From Dipteris shenzhenensis (Eukaryota; Polypodiophyta; Polypodiopsida; Gleicheniales): DNA of 64,000 nucleotides. The stretch lies in NCBI GenBank assembly GCA_047967505.1, contig CM106538.1; one strand, written 5' to 3'. This document shows positions 46,921 through 57,428 of the stretch, one piece after another. Each line of letters opens with the position of its first letter. The first letter of the stretch is position 1. The notes below the pieces were generated by a model. The model made no database searches, was not told the DNA's origin, and worked only from the letters and a program-made list of their open reading frames with translations. Made by a program: the position numbers and the translations under genes.

Positions 46921-49395
46921 TGCCTTTAGTCCATAGGACCATTACAATTGGGCATCTTATGTCCAAGATTTACGCATCGGTACTCAACACATAGGTAAGC
47001 CAGCCTAAACAGATGCACGGACTCAAGGTTGAGGGAACCACTTGATGTCAACGCGATCATGGGACTCTAGATTACATACTCACACTCAAGGGTGTCATTG
47101 AGGAGGCCAAGTCACGAAGACAGGGGATCTATTGCTGCTTTGTGGATTTCCGCGAAGCCTTTGATATAGTGCCGAAACCTCACCTCAGGAGGTTATCTGG
47201 GCCATTATGGAACTCTGCAAGAGGGTTTCAGCCAAGGTTCGGACCAGTGGAGGGTGAACACAAGAATCTTGAGCACTATTGGAGTCAAACGAAGTTCTCC
47301 GTTGTCATCTACCTTGCTTAGCCTCTTCATAGAAAAGCTTGAGATTTTCATGGGGACACTAGGGGGGTCCAATTGCTCTCATTGGTTCTTTGATTCAGAC
47401 CCTCTTATATGCAGATGATGTGGTCTTGCTCTCATCCTCAGTGGAGGGCCTCCAGAGACACTTGGATGCACTGCACACCCTGTGAGTCACAAAAATTGAA
47501 GGTCAACCTTGGTTAAACTAAGGTTATGATCTTCAACACATCCCAAGCAACCATGCATAGAGAGTTGTTCAAGCTAGATAGGTTACCAGTGGAGGTCATT
47601 TCATCATACGCACACCTGAGTGTTCTTTTCTCTAGCCCGATTTTCACAATGCAATAGGTGATGAAGGCTTGACCGAGCAGGGGATGTGCCGTACTTGCCC
47701 GATTAGAGCGAAAATGCTTCCATTCCCACTTCCAGGATCCCCGAACCAAATCTCTTCTCTTTGATTCCTTGGTCCGCCCAACAAGCATGTATTGCAGCCC
47801 TTCTTGGGGGCCTAATTTGTTAGAGGCAGATTGGGCCCGAGTAGAGTAGCTCCAAGTTCTCTTGCTGTCATGGATGATCAGCAATAGTCATCGGTCCCAC
47901 TCTTCTGGCTGAGTTTAATGCATCTCCACTGCAACTTGATGCAGCATTTCAAGTCATCACATACCTTTACCAAGTCAAGGAGTATGGCTCCTGTACCTCA
48001 CGATAGCGTAGACTACCGTCAATGACACAACCTTCTTCCATGACCTTAGTAGCCGAGGGCGATCAGAGATGTTGAGAGTTTGGTGCTCCACATGGACAGA
48101 TTATCCCCTTTCTAGAATAGCATTGAGGCTTTTTCGATCCCACTCACATATCATGAGGTCAACCAGATTATCTGCAAGGACCTTCTACAACTACACGTTC
48201 ACGACCCAAGGAGCTTCCAATGAAGCTCAGTTTCTATAGGGACCACTGCTTACAGATTACAAATGAGGGCTTCATTGAGACCGGATCCACCTCCCATATC
48301 TGTTGAGGATATTGATCCATGACCTTAGTAGCCAAGGGCGAGCTGGGGCTCCACATGGATAGATTATCCCCTTTCTAGAATGGCATCGAGGCTTCTTCAA
48401 TCCCACTCACATATCACAAGGTCAACCAGATTATCTCCGAGTACCTTCTACAACTACACGTTCACGACCCAAGGAGCTTCCAATGAAGCTCAGTTTCTAT
48501 AGGGACCACTGCTTACAGATTACAAATGAGGGCTTCATTGAGACCGGATCCACCTCCCATATTTGTTGAGGATATTGATCAGGCAGTTTTGTGTCTCATC
48601 ACAGCAGTGACTCCGTATTAAGAGTGGATGGGCTAAGGGCATACCAAGCGAGAGCCGCATCTACACCTTATGTGATCAATAAGAGATCGACATTTCAGTT
48701 TGAGGTGCCTTGTATATTATGAGATCCAAGGTCATTGTCGTTGTCGTCTCTTCAGGGATGGCACCGTACCCCTCTCAGGCTTCCTTTCTTACCCAGTTCG
48801 GAGATGCCTAGCTGTCTTCATCCATGAGGCCATCAGGCACAAAGAGCACTTGCTCAAGATACATAGGCGGGACCAAGGCACACAAACAAACTATATAGAG
48901 CATGACCACACTCCAGCCAAATCATACGGACCAGTAGATCACGGTTGGTTGACAAGGCCAAGATCCAAAGCCAATGACACAACAAACTCAACAAAGGGTT
49001 GACGCACAGATCATGCTTAGAGATCTCCTCTCCATGTTCACTAGACTGGGGGCACAACCGATAGGGGTTCTAGTGGCATTTGTGAGACACAGAACCACTG
49101 CTAGGAGACCACAGTGGGACACACACAAATTGTCGTCAACGCCCTATCACAAGTTTCATGTCATCGCAGCCTCAATCATCATCGGGCTCTCCTTGAGCTT
49201 TCACCCTGGCCACAGGCTCAAATTTCTCTAACGTATTAGATTTGATATTATATGATTATGTTGTATTCATTGTGGGTGATGATACCCAAGTAGAGGCTCC
49301 ACCCTTTCAGCTCAATGTATCAGGCTTCACAGACCCTTCAGACTTTCAATGACTTTTAATAAATTTTCTTTCTTTCTTTCTTTCTCCCCCCACTT
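46921..49395 (+). mobile_element. LINE family A, copy 2 (RT to 3' tail)
   Basis: A longer copy of the LINE seen at 0.7-2.5 kb. RT pieces: 'GHLMSKIYASV' (46953), the motif-A region 'CCFVDFREAFDIVP' (47132-47175) and motif C 'LLYADDVVLLS' (YADD at 47408-47419). The C-terminal and 3' UTR parts (48180-49160) align with 735-1290. It ends with ACTTTTAATAAA and (TTTC)n near 49380. Frames are broken throughout. It has a roughly 263-280-bp internal duplication at 48038-48579 and the tail region is duplicated at 49319-49528. Where it starts is unclear. Confidence 0.75.
48038..48579 (+). repeat. Tandem duplication in LINE copy 2
   Basis: Units 48038-48317 and 48318-48579 share CCATGACCTTAGTAGCC, GATTATCCCCTTTCTAGAAT, ACTACACGTTCACGACCC and CTCCCATAT.TGTTGAGGAT. 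Unit 2 lacks about 17 bases. Divergence is a few percent. Confidence 0.9.
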
Positions 49396-49528
49396 CTTGT
49401 CCTCTCTCTCTACCCCTTTTCTTATCAGGCTTCACAGACCCTTCAGACTTTCAATGACTTTTAATAAATTTTCTTTCTTTCTTTCTTTCTCCCCCCACTT
49501 CTTGTCCTCTCTCTCTACCCCTTTTCTT
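49319..49528 (+). repeat. 105-bp tandem duplication spanning the LINE 3' tail
   Basis: Two units, 49319-49423 and 49424-49528, are identical as far as I can read (ATCAGGCTTCACAGACCC ... CTACCCCTTTTCTT). The unit contains the LINE end ACTTTTAATAAA and its (TTTC)4 tail plus the flanking pyrimidine tract, so the duplication occurred after insertion and is very young. Confidence 0.95.
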
Positions 49529-49603
49529 CACTTCTCACTCCTCCCAGTCCCTCTCTCTAATTCTGCCCTCTTCTTCAAATCTGCCATGCCTCCTTTAGGC
49601 TTT

Positions 49604-49717
49604 CTTACAGATGGCCAGCCAGGCCAGCACATGGTGGGTACGTCCATGGTTTATGTTGGAGATGACCAAGGAGATGGAGACTATGCAGATGATGGAGATG
49701 ATGGAGAGGAGCAATGA
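49604..49717 (+). other. Possible terminal exon of an unknown gene
   Basis: CTTTCTTACAG just before 49611 is a good splice acceptor. The frame that follows, 'GQPGQHMVGTSMVYVGD' and a run of Asp/Gly to a TGA at 49715, is compositionally unlike the flanking repeats. No family recognised and no upstream exon found, so this is weak. Confidence 0.2.
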
Positions 49718-50915
49718 CCACAATGCTGCAGATTTAGATTGACGTGGACAATGCTGAGTGGGTCACATCGATCATGCCACCGTGCATTACGCATGTAGCT
49801 TTCTAGGAGGTCTCCTTTTCTTCTCTCCAAGACTCAAGTTGATCTCAAATGCTTGTCTCTTATAGACTTTCCTTTAGTATGCTAGTTGGTACACTATAAT
49901 CTGTTATCAATGATCATTTATGATTCATCTATAATCAAGACTTTGTTTATGTCCTGACTCCACATTTGGTCCAAAAGCAATTGTAGCTTGTTTTAAGTTG
50001 TGAATTCAGTGACAAATTTTCTTAAATTAGTGTGTGTTGATCAAGATGATGATGTGGGCTTCCCTTCTCGTTCCCTAGGATTTCCCATTCCCGTTTCCCA
50101 CGGGTCTGTTATTCTGTTGTACCCCAAAATATTGCTACATGCACACACGCTTTTCAAGCACATTGCATGCAATCATTAAATTTGCATGTGAACTGAAGAT
50201 AACTTGCATGTCCCTATTTTTAGGCACCAGTCTCTAAAACCTCCCGCATGATCTCGTCGATTGCCTCTTTTATGGAGATAATAAAATTAGCCAATGATAC
50301 AAGCTAAGTGTACAAAGAAAGCCTCTGCTGCATGACAATCATCAATTTTATACACTTGCAAAAACTTTACGAAAAGCATAGTGTGTAGCAACATACTTGT
50401 TTGATAATAAATGGTTCCCCTATTACCGTCAAAGGTTCTGTACCAATAGTGAGAAGACCATTCTTGTTACCATAGACAACGTCGGTGAAATGTCGATCAC
50501 CCACCTACAAAACTTAATCAAAACTTATCAAATAATGAACAAACTTAGATATGCGACTTTGACTTTATAATCCAGAAGGACGAGAAGACAAAAACTCATT
50601 CTCTTCAAGACAATAATCTGTTTTTCCTAACCTTACAAGTATCCAAAACAGTTTCATTGCATATGAAACATTTTGTATGCAACAAAAGCACCACCTTGGA
50701 TCTCCTAATTTCTTTTTTTCCTTATTTACATTTTAAATAGGGGGCACGAGGGGGGAGGGCATGAGAGATTTTGTGTATCAGTCTTCTAAGCACACTATAT
50801 ATACAATGTTGGACTGTGGAGCTTCAAGATTACTTTGACTCATTGTCTGAATTTGCAAGCCAACTTTGTGAGATTTAAACACATTTTTAAATTCCCTAGG
50901 CCTACCATATATGAG
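49718..50915. other. AT-rich intergenic sequence
   Basis: No gene or repeat recognised before the gypsy LTR. ATGAG (50911-50915) would be the left target duplication of that element; its partner is lost. Confidence 0.4.
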
Positions 50916-52384
50916 TGTCACGGGGATGTGGTGGTGATGGTGAAGTGTCCAAACTAACTCTCACTGAATTTAGCCTAGGGTACCAGGCTAGGGGCCTTAA
51001 TTAATGCCCAAAAAATAACTATGATTTCATGTGCAATAAGTGCAACTCCTAGTGCTATTAGAGTGGTTTCAATTTCTAAGGTCATTGGTTTGGTTCAGTG
51101 GGGTCATCCTTTAAAAATTGATCCCCTAGAGATCCTCCAAACTAGGAAAATTGGTTCCCAAGCATTAGGGTCATGGTGTGCCATCTGACTCCCCTAGGGG
51201 CATTAAATTCCCACACCTCATTTTGCTAGGTGTCTGTGTGTGGAGCTAGTGTGGCCTCTCTGCTTGCCTTGTGGCACCTAGGTGTCACCCCTGGAAGCCC
51301 CTGGAAGGTCTTGGAGCCCTTCCTTTCCTTTCCTTTCCATGCTGTTTTAAGTCTTCAGTCCCTCATTCTGAAGATGGCCGATTTTTGCAGCCTCCCTCTT
51401 GCTGGCTGAAGTCGATTTTCAAGCTTTCTTCGCGATAGTTCTCCTCCCCTTGGTGCTCTCTGTTGCTGGCATGCTTCTTGGACCTGGACGCCTCCATTCA
51501 AGGCCATTTCTAGAGCTTTTCTCGACTTTCTTCGCGACAAAAGTCTTCCTTTCTTGCATTTGGACACCTCACTTCCTGCTCCTGCCTGGTGCAAGACGCA
51601 CTGAGAACGGAGGTGCTAGTGGGCTAGAATCTCCATTCTGGTGGTCGCAATCATGGTGGATCTGTTTCAGCTTGCTGAACCCTCTCTTTCTTGATCTCTT
51701 CTGGTGCTAAAAGTCAGTCATAGGCAGCTCCCTCCTACCAGAGTCTGTTGTCTGCTGTTCAACCAACTTCTGGGGCTGTTCCGGGCTGAAACAGGCTCTT
51801 CCTGTTGGCTGATTCCTATTCTTCTTCTTCTGCTCTATGCTACTATCATTCTTACTGGGATTCTCCAAGGTTGAATGCCTTGCCATTGGCCCGGAAGAGG
51901 ATTGGGGCACTGATTGTGATACTCTCTTCCTGCAGGTGCAGTGGCAACAAGCCTTGGGCTCATTAATGGCTTTGATATATGTGAATGCATTGCTTGGCAT
52001 GCTGTCAGGTTGTTCTGCTTGTGTTATGCTTGGCTGTTGAAAGGAACCAAGAGAATAGCACTGGGAGTTGATCACTGGCACAGCCACGAGTTGGGATTGT
52101 ACTGGGTTGCACCTGCGGGTGAGCCCTTGAAGGGAGTCCCTTGTATTTCAGCTAACCATTAATTAAATAAATACCGCAAGGGGTGCCAAGTGTCACTTTT
52201 CATGCTTTTGAGTAGGGGCATTCTAGCCTCCCTTGTCTTAAATGGTTCAGTGATGCTATGCTGTGAAGTTATATGCTCGAAGTTTTGTTTGTGGGCAATG
52301 GCAATGGTTCAAGTTGGCTGTATTCAGATTGGTGAGATAATAGAGTCAATTTCACGGCCCTTTGTCGGTCAAAGGCCGGTTACA
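50916..52384 (+). mobile_element. 5' LTR of plus-strand Ty3/gypsy element (1469 bp)
   Basis: It begins TGTCACGGGG and ends AGGCCGGTTACA. Two bases later a primer-binding site follows. The solo LTR at 61672-63272 is related: it shares the start, the end, ATACCG.AAGGGG.GCCA (52171 versus 63030) and GGGCATTCTAGCCTCC (52216 versus 63094). The short frames inside (51399-51710, 51707-52087) are not genes. Confidence 0.85.
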
Positions 52385-52385
52385 G

Positions 52386-52402
52386 TGGTTCCGTTGCCGG
52401 GA
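52386..52402 (+). promoter_or_regulatory. Primer-binding site, tRNA-Asp-like
   Basis: TGGTTCCGTTGCCGGGA resembles the complement of the 3' end of plant tRNA-Asp (TGGCGCCGTTGCCGGGGA) with two substitutions and one base missing. It starts one base after the LTR. The tRNA identity is from memory of the family. Confidence 0.6.
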
Positions 52403-52465
52403 CACTCATTAAATCATCTAGAGGAGTCCCTGGGCAGCTTGGGTAGAGAAAGCATTTGCTGATTT

Positions 52466-53458
52466 TTGGTACAGCCATCCATTGTTTTGGATATGGAGCA
52501 TGTAAGGCTTGATTATGATGTAGACTCAAGGTCTGAGCCAGAGCTGCAGATAAGGGGAGCACACCCCACAATAAGAGTGCAAGATGCAGCCCATGAAGGG
52601 AAGAATATTCAGGGGGATGCATTGGGGCAGCCAGCTCCACAAGTGCATAATCCTGTGGGTACAGTTGCATTGGGTGTTGGCCCTAGTGTACAGCAAAATG
52701 CTATAGCAGTAATGCAAACACAGATGGCTTCTATGTTGCAAGTTTTGACTCAGCTCACTCAGAGTTTTGCTGAGATTGTGCATAATCCAGCTTTGATGCC
52801 GAGGGCAGAGGCATAGCCCATTCAGGGTCCACAAATGCATGTGGGACAGCCACTACCAGAGCCACAGACACCAGTGGTACAGCCACTTGCAGTGCCACAG
52901 AGGCAGGGACCAAATGGGAATGAGCATGGTAGCAATGCTCAGAATGTGCAGCAAGGGCAGCAAGCCCAACCATGGTATGTGGTTCAGCCAACACACTTTG
53001 GAGGAGGATCTATATTTCAGGCCATGACTTCACAGCCAGCCCCAAATTCTTGGTATGCTAATGTGGGGATACAGCCTGGAATCCAGGGAGGCAGTCCCAT
53101 GGTGTCACACACTCAGGAAGTACCACCTGTGCCACCAAACCCAGCTGTGGGGGGTGCTCTTCAAGCTCTAGAAGGACCCCAAGAACAGCAGCCTCTTTCT
53201 TTGCAGCCCTCTGGCTATGATCATCTGGAGCCCAAGCTTAAGATGAAGGATTACAAGGAAGGGGGGGCAGCAGTGAAGTTTGAGACCTTCAATGGACATG
53301 CAGATAGGATGAAGGCTCTTACTTTCTTGCAGCAACTTGAACTGGCTTTTGCTGGAGGTTACTTCAGAGAGTCCTCGAAAATTAGGAAGGCAGCCACATT
53401 TCTCAAGGGTAATGCTCAGCCACATGGCTCACCACTACTTTTGAAGTGGATGTCATGA
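52466..53458 (+). pseudogene. Ty3/gypsy Gag, N-terminal part
   Basis: The frame has a Gln/Pro-rich N-terminus with one stop (TAG at 52814-52816), then 'AVKFETFNGHADRMKALTFL' and 'FRESSKIRKAATFLKGNAQ', the capsid block of gypsy Gag (F.G......a..Wl..le..f.......k...a...L.g.A). ATG at 52493 is a plausible start. The frame is lost at about 53430-53458, just before the internal duplication. It codes for the structural capsid protein. Confidence 0.7.
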
Positions 53459-53481
53459 CTCGGTGGCATAACTTGAATGCT

Positions 53482-53809
53482 AGGGAATGCAAGAATCTAG
53501 AAGACTACAACAAGAGGTTTTGGGATGCACTTCCCTGTGAGCTCTTACAGAACGGTCCCCTTTACTGAGCAGGTTGAAAAGTATTGTTGTGGTCTTCCCA
53601 AAAAGCTCAGGGACTATTGTACTAAGACACACATTTCCAGTAAGAGCTGAGGGAATGCAAGAATCTAGAAGACTACAACAAGAAGTTTTGGGATGCACTT
53701 TATCTGTGAGCTCTTACAGAACAGTCCCCTTTACTGAGCAGGTTGAAAAGTATTGTTGTGGTCTTCCCAAAGAGCTAAGGGACTATTGTACTAAGACACA
53801 CATTTCCAG
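53482..53809 (+). repeat. 168-bp tandem duplication in gag
   Basis: Units begin at 53482 and 53650. They share AGGGAATGCAAGAATCTAG, GAGCTCTTACAGAAC.GTCC and ACTAAGACACACATTTCCAG, with a one-base length difference and few substitutions. The duplication shifts the gag frame and would inactivate the protein. Confidence 0.93.
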
Positions 53810-54773
53810 CATGTCACAGTTAATAGAGAATTCCAACACATCTTACTCACTCATGCAGGGCAAAGTGTCCGGTTTCAAAAGCAACTTCAAGGAAGAGCCA
53901 AAGAAACCACAGCAAGCTGGAAAAGTCCCTCTTAAATCAAAGTTTTGGGCAGGTCAAAGAAGACAACAGCAGCCCTCTTCTCTCACTCTTGAAGAGAGGA
54001 ATAAATTGTTTGCTGAAGGGAGGTGTTTTCTCTGCAAAGAGACCAGTCATAGGGCAGCAGATTGTCCTAACAAGAAGAGGAAAGAACCTGCAGCAACTCG
54101 GGCTGACTCTAATCAAGGCACAAGAGAGGACCCTAGAGGCAAGAAACCCAAGCCAAGTACTCGCCACATTCCTGACATCATTGGGGGTGAGCATGATGAG
54201 AAGATAACAGAGATATACAGAGCATGGGGCAAGCTACGGGATCAGCATTGTCTGTACTTCTTTGACTCAGGAGACAAAGCAAATTTCATTACTCCTGAAC
54301 TTGCAGCTCAGTTGGGTCTTCGACCAGAGGAGATTGGCTCTCTTTATCAGGCCAACATAGCTAATCCGGAGCATAGTGCCCCTCTCACTCCTATCATAGG
54401 AAAGCTACGGATTCACATTCAGGGATATGTGGACTATGATGATTTCTATGTGATGCCTTTACCTGAGTGTGATGTTTTGCTGGGGATGCCTTGGATGTAC
54501 TGTGTTCATGCTATCATTGATACACATGATAAGAAGCTTACCTTGACTTATAGGGGTAAAACCCAAGTCAAAGAAAAAGAACCAATAGAGGATGAATCTA
54601 ATTTCTTCAAGCTGGAAAAACAGCAAACTGAGTTTTTATTTCAGTTTCAAGATTTTTTTTCAAATGAACTCCCAGAGGAGTTACCTCCTGAGAGGCCAGA
54701 AGATCATACCATTGATATCATTCCTGGCAGTTCTCCACCGAACCGACCACCATACAGGGTGAGTGTGGCATAG
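53730..54773 (+). pseudogene. Ty3/gypsy nucleocapsid and protease
   Basis: After the duplication the frame gives the Gag C-terminus with zinc knuckle 'CFLCKETSHRAADC' (C-x2-C-x4-H-x4-C, near 54030). The protease follows: 'YFFDSGDKANFITPELA' with catalytic DSG near 54260, where most relatives have DSGATHNFI, and 'DVLLGMPWM' near 54475. The segment 'EELPPERPEDHTIDIIPGS' then leads to the RT. The frame ends at a TAG at 54771. Open for 399 codons, but only because the duplication lengthened the upstream frame. Confidence 0.85.
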
Positions 54774-54789
54774 CAAGAGGAGATCATGT

Positions 54790-56041
54790 GTCTGTCAGGT
54801 GAATAAATTGTTACACAAGAGGCTGATTCATCCAAGCTCTTCTCCATACTGTTCTCCCGTCCTACTTGTGTAGAAGAAGGATGGATCTTGGAGAATGTGT
54901 ATTGATTACAGGGCTTTGAATAAGATCTCTATCAAGAATCAATTTCCTATTCCACGCATTGATGACATCTTGGATCGATTAGAGGGATCAACCATCTTCA
55001 GTCGCATTGGCTTGAAGAGTGGTTACCATCATATATGAATCAAGCCTGAAGATGTACATAAGACTACCTTCAGGACCACTTTTGGGCTTTATGAGTTTCT
55101 TGTCATGCCACTTGGTTTGACTAATGCTCCTGCTACCTTCAATCGCATGATGGATTGCATTTTCAAAAAGCACAAGAAGTTTGTGGGTACATTCTTTGAT
55201 GACATTATTGTGCACTCGAAAGATGAAGAGGAGCATAGGCAACACTTGGCAATTGTATTTACAGAACTCAAGAAACACAACTTGCTGGTCAACACAAAGA
55301 AGAGAGTCATGCCAAAGATACATTTCCTTGGGACACATCATCTCACGAGATGGAGTGAGGATGGACCTTGCCAAGATTGAGGCAATCAAGAATTGGCCTC
55401 CATTGAAGAACCTACATGAAGTCCGTAGTTCTCTTGGCTTGTGTTCATACTATAGGTGCTTCATTCACTATTTTGCTAAGATAGCTTCACCCTTACATGC
55501 TTTGCAGAAGAAGGCAGTGGCTTTCCATTGGGGAAAGAAAGAAATTGCAGCATTCAATGAGCTGAAAGAAAAGCTAAGCTCTAATCCTGTTATCATTTTT
55601 CCGGACTTGCGAAAGCCTTTTGTTCTTCAATGCGATGCAAGCAGCAATAGTGTTGGTGGAGTGCTTATGCAGGAAGGCAGAGTGGTTGCATATGAGAGCA
55701 GGCTGCTCCGAGATGCTGAATACAACATGAATGTGTATGAGCAAGAATTGGTAGCTGTAATGCATGTTCTTACTGTGTGGAAGCACTATCTTTTAGGTGC
55801 TGATTTTTATGTGCAAACTAATCATCAATTGCTGCAATACTTTCTCACTCAGAGAAAGTTGTCAAAGAAGCACATGAGATGGGCAAACTTCCTTTCCATT
55901 TTTCATTTTCAGATTGTTCATGTGATTGGAAAGAAAAATGTAGTGGCTGATGCACTTTCCAGAAGGCCATGTACAGAAGCTATGTCCAAGAAACCACAGG
56001 TATCTGCAGTTACTATGAACTTGATGCCATGCTACAGATGA
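54790..56041 (+). pseudogene. Ty3/gypsy reverse transcriptase and RNase H
   Basis: RT blocks: '[20 protein letters not shown]' (near 54895), 'FRTTFGLYEFLVMPLGLTNA' (55070-55130), the active site 'TFFDDIIVHSKD' (55190-55225; usually YxDD) and, after a frameshift near 55325, 'GHIISRDGVRMDLAKIEAIK'. RNase H: 'VLQCDASSNSVGGVL' (55623), 'YEQELVAVMHVL' (55737), 'TNHQLLQYF' (55815) and 'VVADALSRRP' (55940), so its D-E-D residues are seen. Stops at about 54871 and 55036. The frame is intact from 55181 to 56041. It belongs with the upstream gag and the downstream integrase as one element. Confidence 0.9.
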
Positions 56042-56054
56042 TGCTTTTGCACGT

Positions 56055-56567
56055 ATTTATGATCAGCTTATGGAGGATAATCGGCATGATCATTATACAC
56101 TCAAGGAGGGATTTATGATGATGCATGGAAAGCTGTGTGTAACGCAGCCATTGAGGCATAAAGTGCTCACTGAAAGTCATGCCCCACTGTATGCAGTGCA
56201 TAGGGGTATTGACTTTTATTGGCCTTCTGTACGGAAGGATGTTGAGGCTTATGTCAAGACATGCATCACTTGTCAAAAGGTGAAGTATGGCAGGCAAAAA
56301 CAGCCCGGTTTACTTCAGCCTTTGCCTATACCAGATAGACCATGACAGAGCATCGCTATGGATTTTGTTTTTTATCTCCCTCACACTCCTTCTGGTCATG
56401 ATGACCATAATTTGCAGATTTAGCAATATGGCTCACTTCATTCCAGTAAGGAAGAAGATTACAGCCGAGCAGATGGCAAAGGAATTCTTGAAGTCTATTT
56501 TCAAGTATCATTGGATGCCTGAGTCTATCGTGAGCGATAGAGATCCACGGATGACCAGCATGTTCTG
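56055..56567 (+). pseudogene. Ty3/gypsy integrase, N-terminal part (truncated)
   Basis: Zinc-binding domain with 'ESHAPLYAVHRGIDFYWP' and 'CITCQKVKYGRQ' (H-H-C-C). The core follows: 'SNMAHFIPVRKKITAEQMAK' and 'SIVSDRDPRMTSMFW'. The first core Asp region is damaged near 56360-56420 by a shift and a stop. At about 56567 the integrase ends abruptly: from there the plus strand is the reverse complement of another integrase. C-terminal domain, 3' LTR and target duplication are absent. Confidence 0.85.
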
Positions 56568-56880
56568 GAGAGGTATTTGCTGGTCTATAACCATAGTTCA
56601 GCTCAAACAAACTAAACCCGGTAGAGGAATGTTTTCTATCATTGTAGGCAAACTTCAACAATGGCAACCACTTGTCCCACCTATGTTGCCTCAATGACAC
56701 ATATGCCCTCAGCATATCCTCTAAAGGCTGGTTGACTCTCTCCGTCTGACCATCTGTCTCAGGATGATCCCCACTACTCATTCCCAACTCAGTCCTTAGT
56801 GTCTCAAATACCGCTGTCCAAAAATGACCGGTAAATCTAACATCTCTGTCTGACACTATGGATCTAAACAATCCATGCAG
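56568..56880 (-). pseudogene. Minus-strand Ty3/gypsy integrase, second half
   Basis: Reading from 56880 down: 'LHGLFRSIVSDRDVRFTGHF' with the second catalytic Asp, 'GMSSGDHPETDGQTERVN' with the catalytic Glu, then 'WLPLLKFAYNDRKHSSTGFS' and 'ELNYGYRP'. No stop in this piece. It is the direct continuation of the frame that ends at 59821; the codons either side of the Penelope-like insertion match the uninterrupted integrase. At 56568-56577 it meets the other element. Confidence 0.92.
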
Positions 56881-56890
56881 ACGAAATATA
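56881..56890. repeat. Target site duplication of the Penelope-like element, left copy
   Basis: ACGAAATATA, identical to 59821-59830. On the minus strand it encodes 'IFR' of the integrase and is present once in the intact gene. Confidence 0.92.
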
Positions 56891-57063
56891 CCTTTGTAAG
56901 ACTAGAATAAGTCCAATCATACAAATTTAGAAATTTTGTTGTTCTAAAGATCAAAAATCTACAAAGAAAAAAAAAAAAAAAAAGAGAAAATGAAAGAGAA
57001 GAAAAAAGAGGTAAACCAAAACTTTTAAGAAAAGCAAAAGGAAGACATACTAAGCAAGCAAAG

Positions 57064-57148
57064 CAACACTTATGTTGTCATCAGTGCCCAAGCATAAGCA
57101 GCTATACTGGGTTTCTAAAGACCCGCGGAGTCTCTTGGGCAAACCCAG
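57064..57148 (-). ncRNA. Hammerhead-like / pseudoknotted RNA structure in PLE 3' region
   Basis: On the minus strand (5'>3', high to low): CTGGG (57148-57144), TT, T (57141), GCCCAAG (57140-57134), a small AGAC/GTCT hairpin, A, GAAA (57115-57112), CCCAG (57111-57107), a 14-base linker, CTTGGGC (57092-57086), A, CTGATGA (57084-57078) and the hairpin CAACA-TAAG-TGTTG (57077-57064). GAAA-CCCAG with CTGGG-U gives a hammerhead stem III, U-GCCCAAG with CTTGGGC-A gives stem I, exactly adjacent to CUGAUGA, and UU fits the UH site. The strand order is not one of the three normal circular permutations and stem II is not formed by the usual partners. PLEs are known to carry hammerheads. Self-cleavage is unproven. 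Confidence 0.45.
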
Positions 57149-57271
57149 TGCTTACTAAAATACGTCAAATAAACAATAGAGAATGAAAACAAGAACTAAA
57201 GAAGAAACGAAGCAGGTGACTTAAGCAAAAATAAACAAGCAAGTCAAGAAACAAAAACTTCCGAAAAACTA

Positions 57272-57275
<4 letters not shown>

Positions 57276-57309
<34 letters not shown>
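57276..57309 (+). repeat. (CT)n microsatellite in PLE 3' UTR
   Basis: Seventeen CT units; on the element's own strand this is (GA)n. Confidence 0.95.
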
Positions 57310-57314
<5 letters not shown>

Positions 57315-57428
57315 AAAACATAAAAAGTTAAATGGCACTTTACACTTATGTCTCGTTTCTGCAAAGAGGCAAAAATAAATTTCTAACTTAGAAAGCACAA
57401 GTATACTCAAACAAACTCTCTTTAGAAA

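Noticed and set aside
56356-56567. Minus-strand continuation of the integrase frame below 56568
   Set aside because: It is antisense to the plus-strand integrase, so those codons are not part of the protein.
56287-56697. Plus-strand 136-residue frame across the integrase junction
   Set aside because: Its second half (from about 56568) is the antisense of the minus-strand integrase; it is a chimera without meaning.
57064-57180. HDV-like ribozyme
   Set aside because: The pairing topology fits, but the catalytic C region, P4 and a purine start of P1 are missing; the hammerhead boxes explain more of the sequence.
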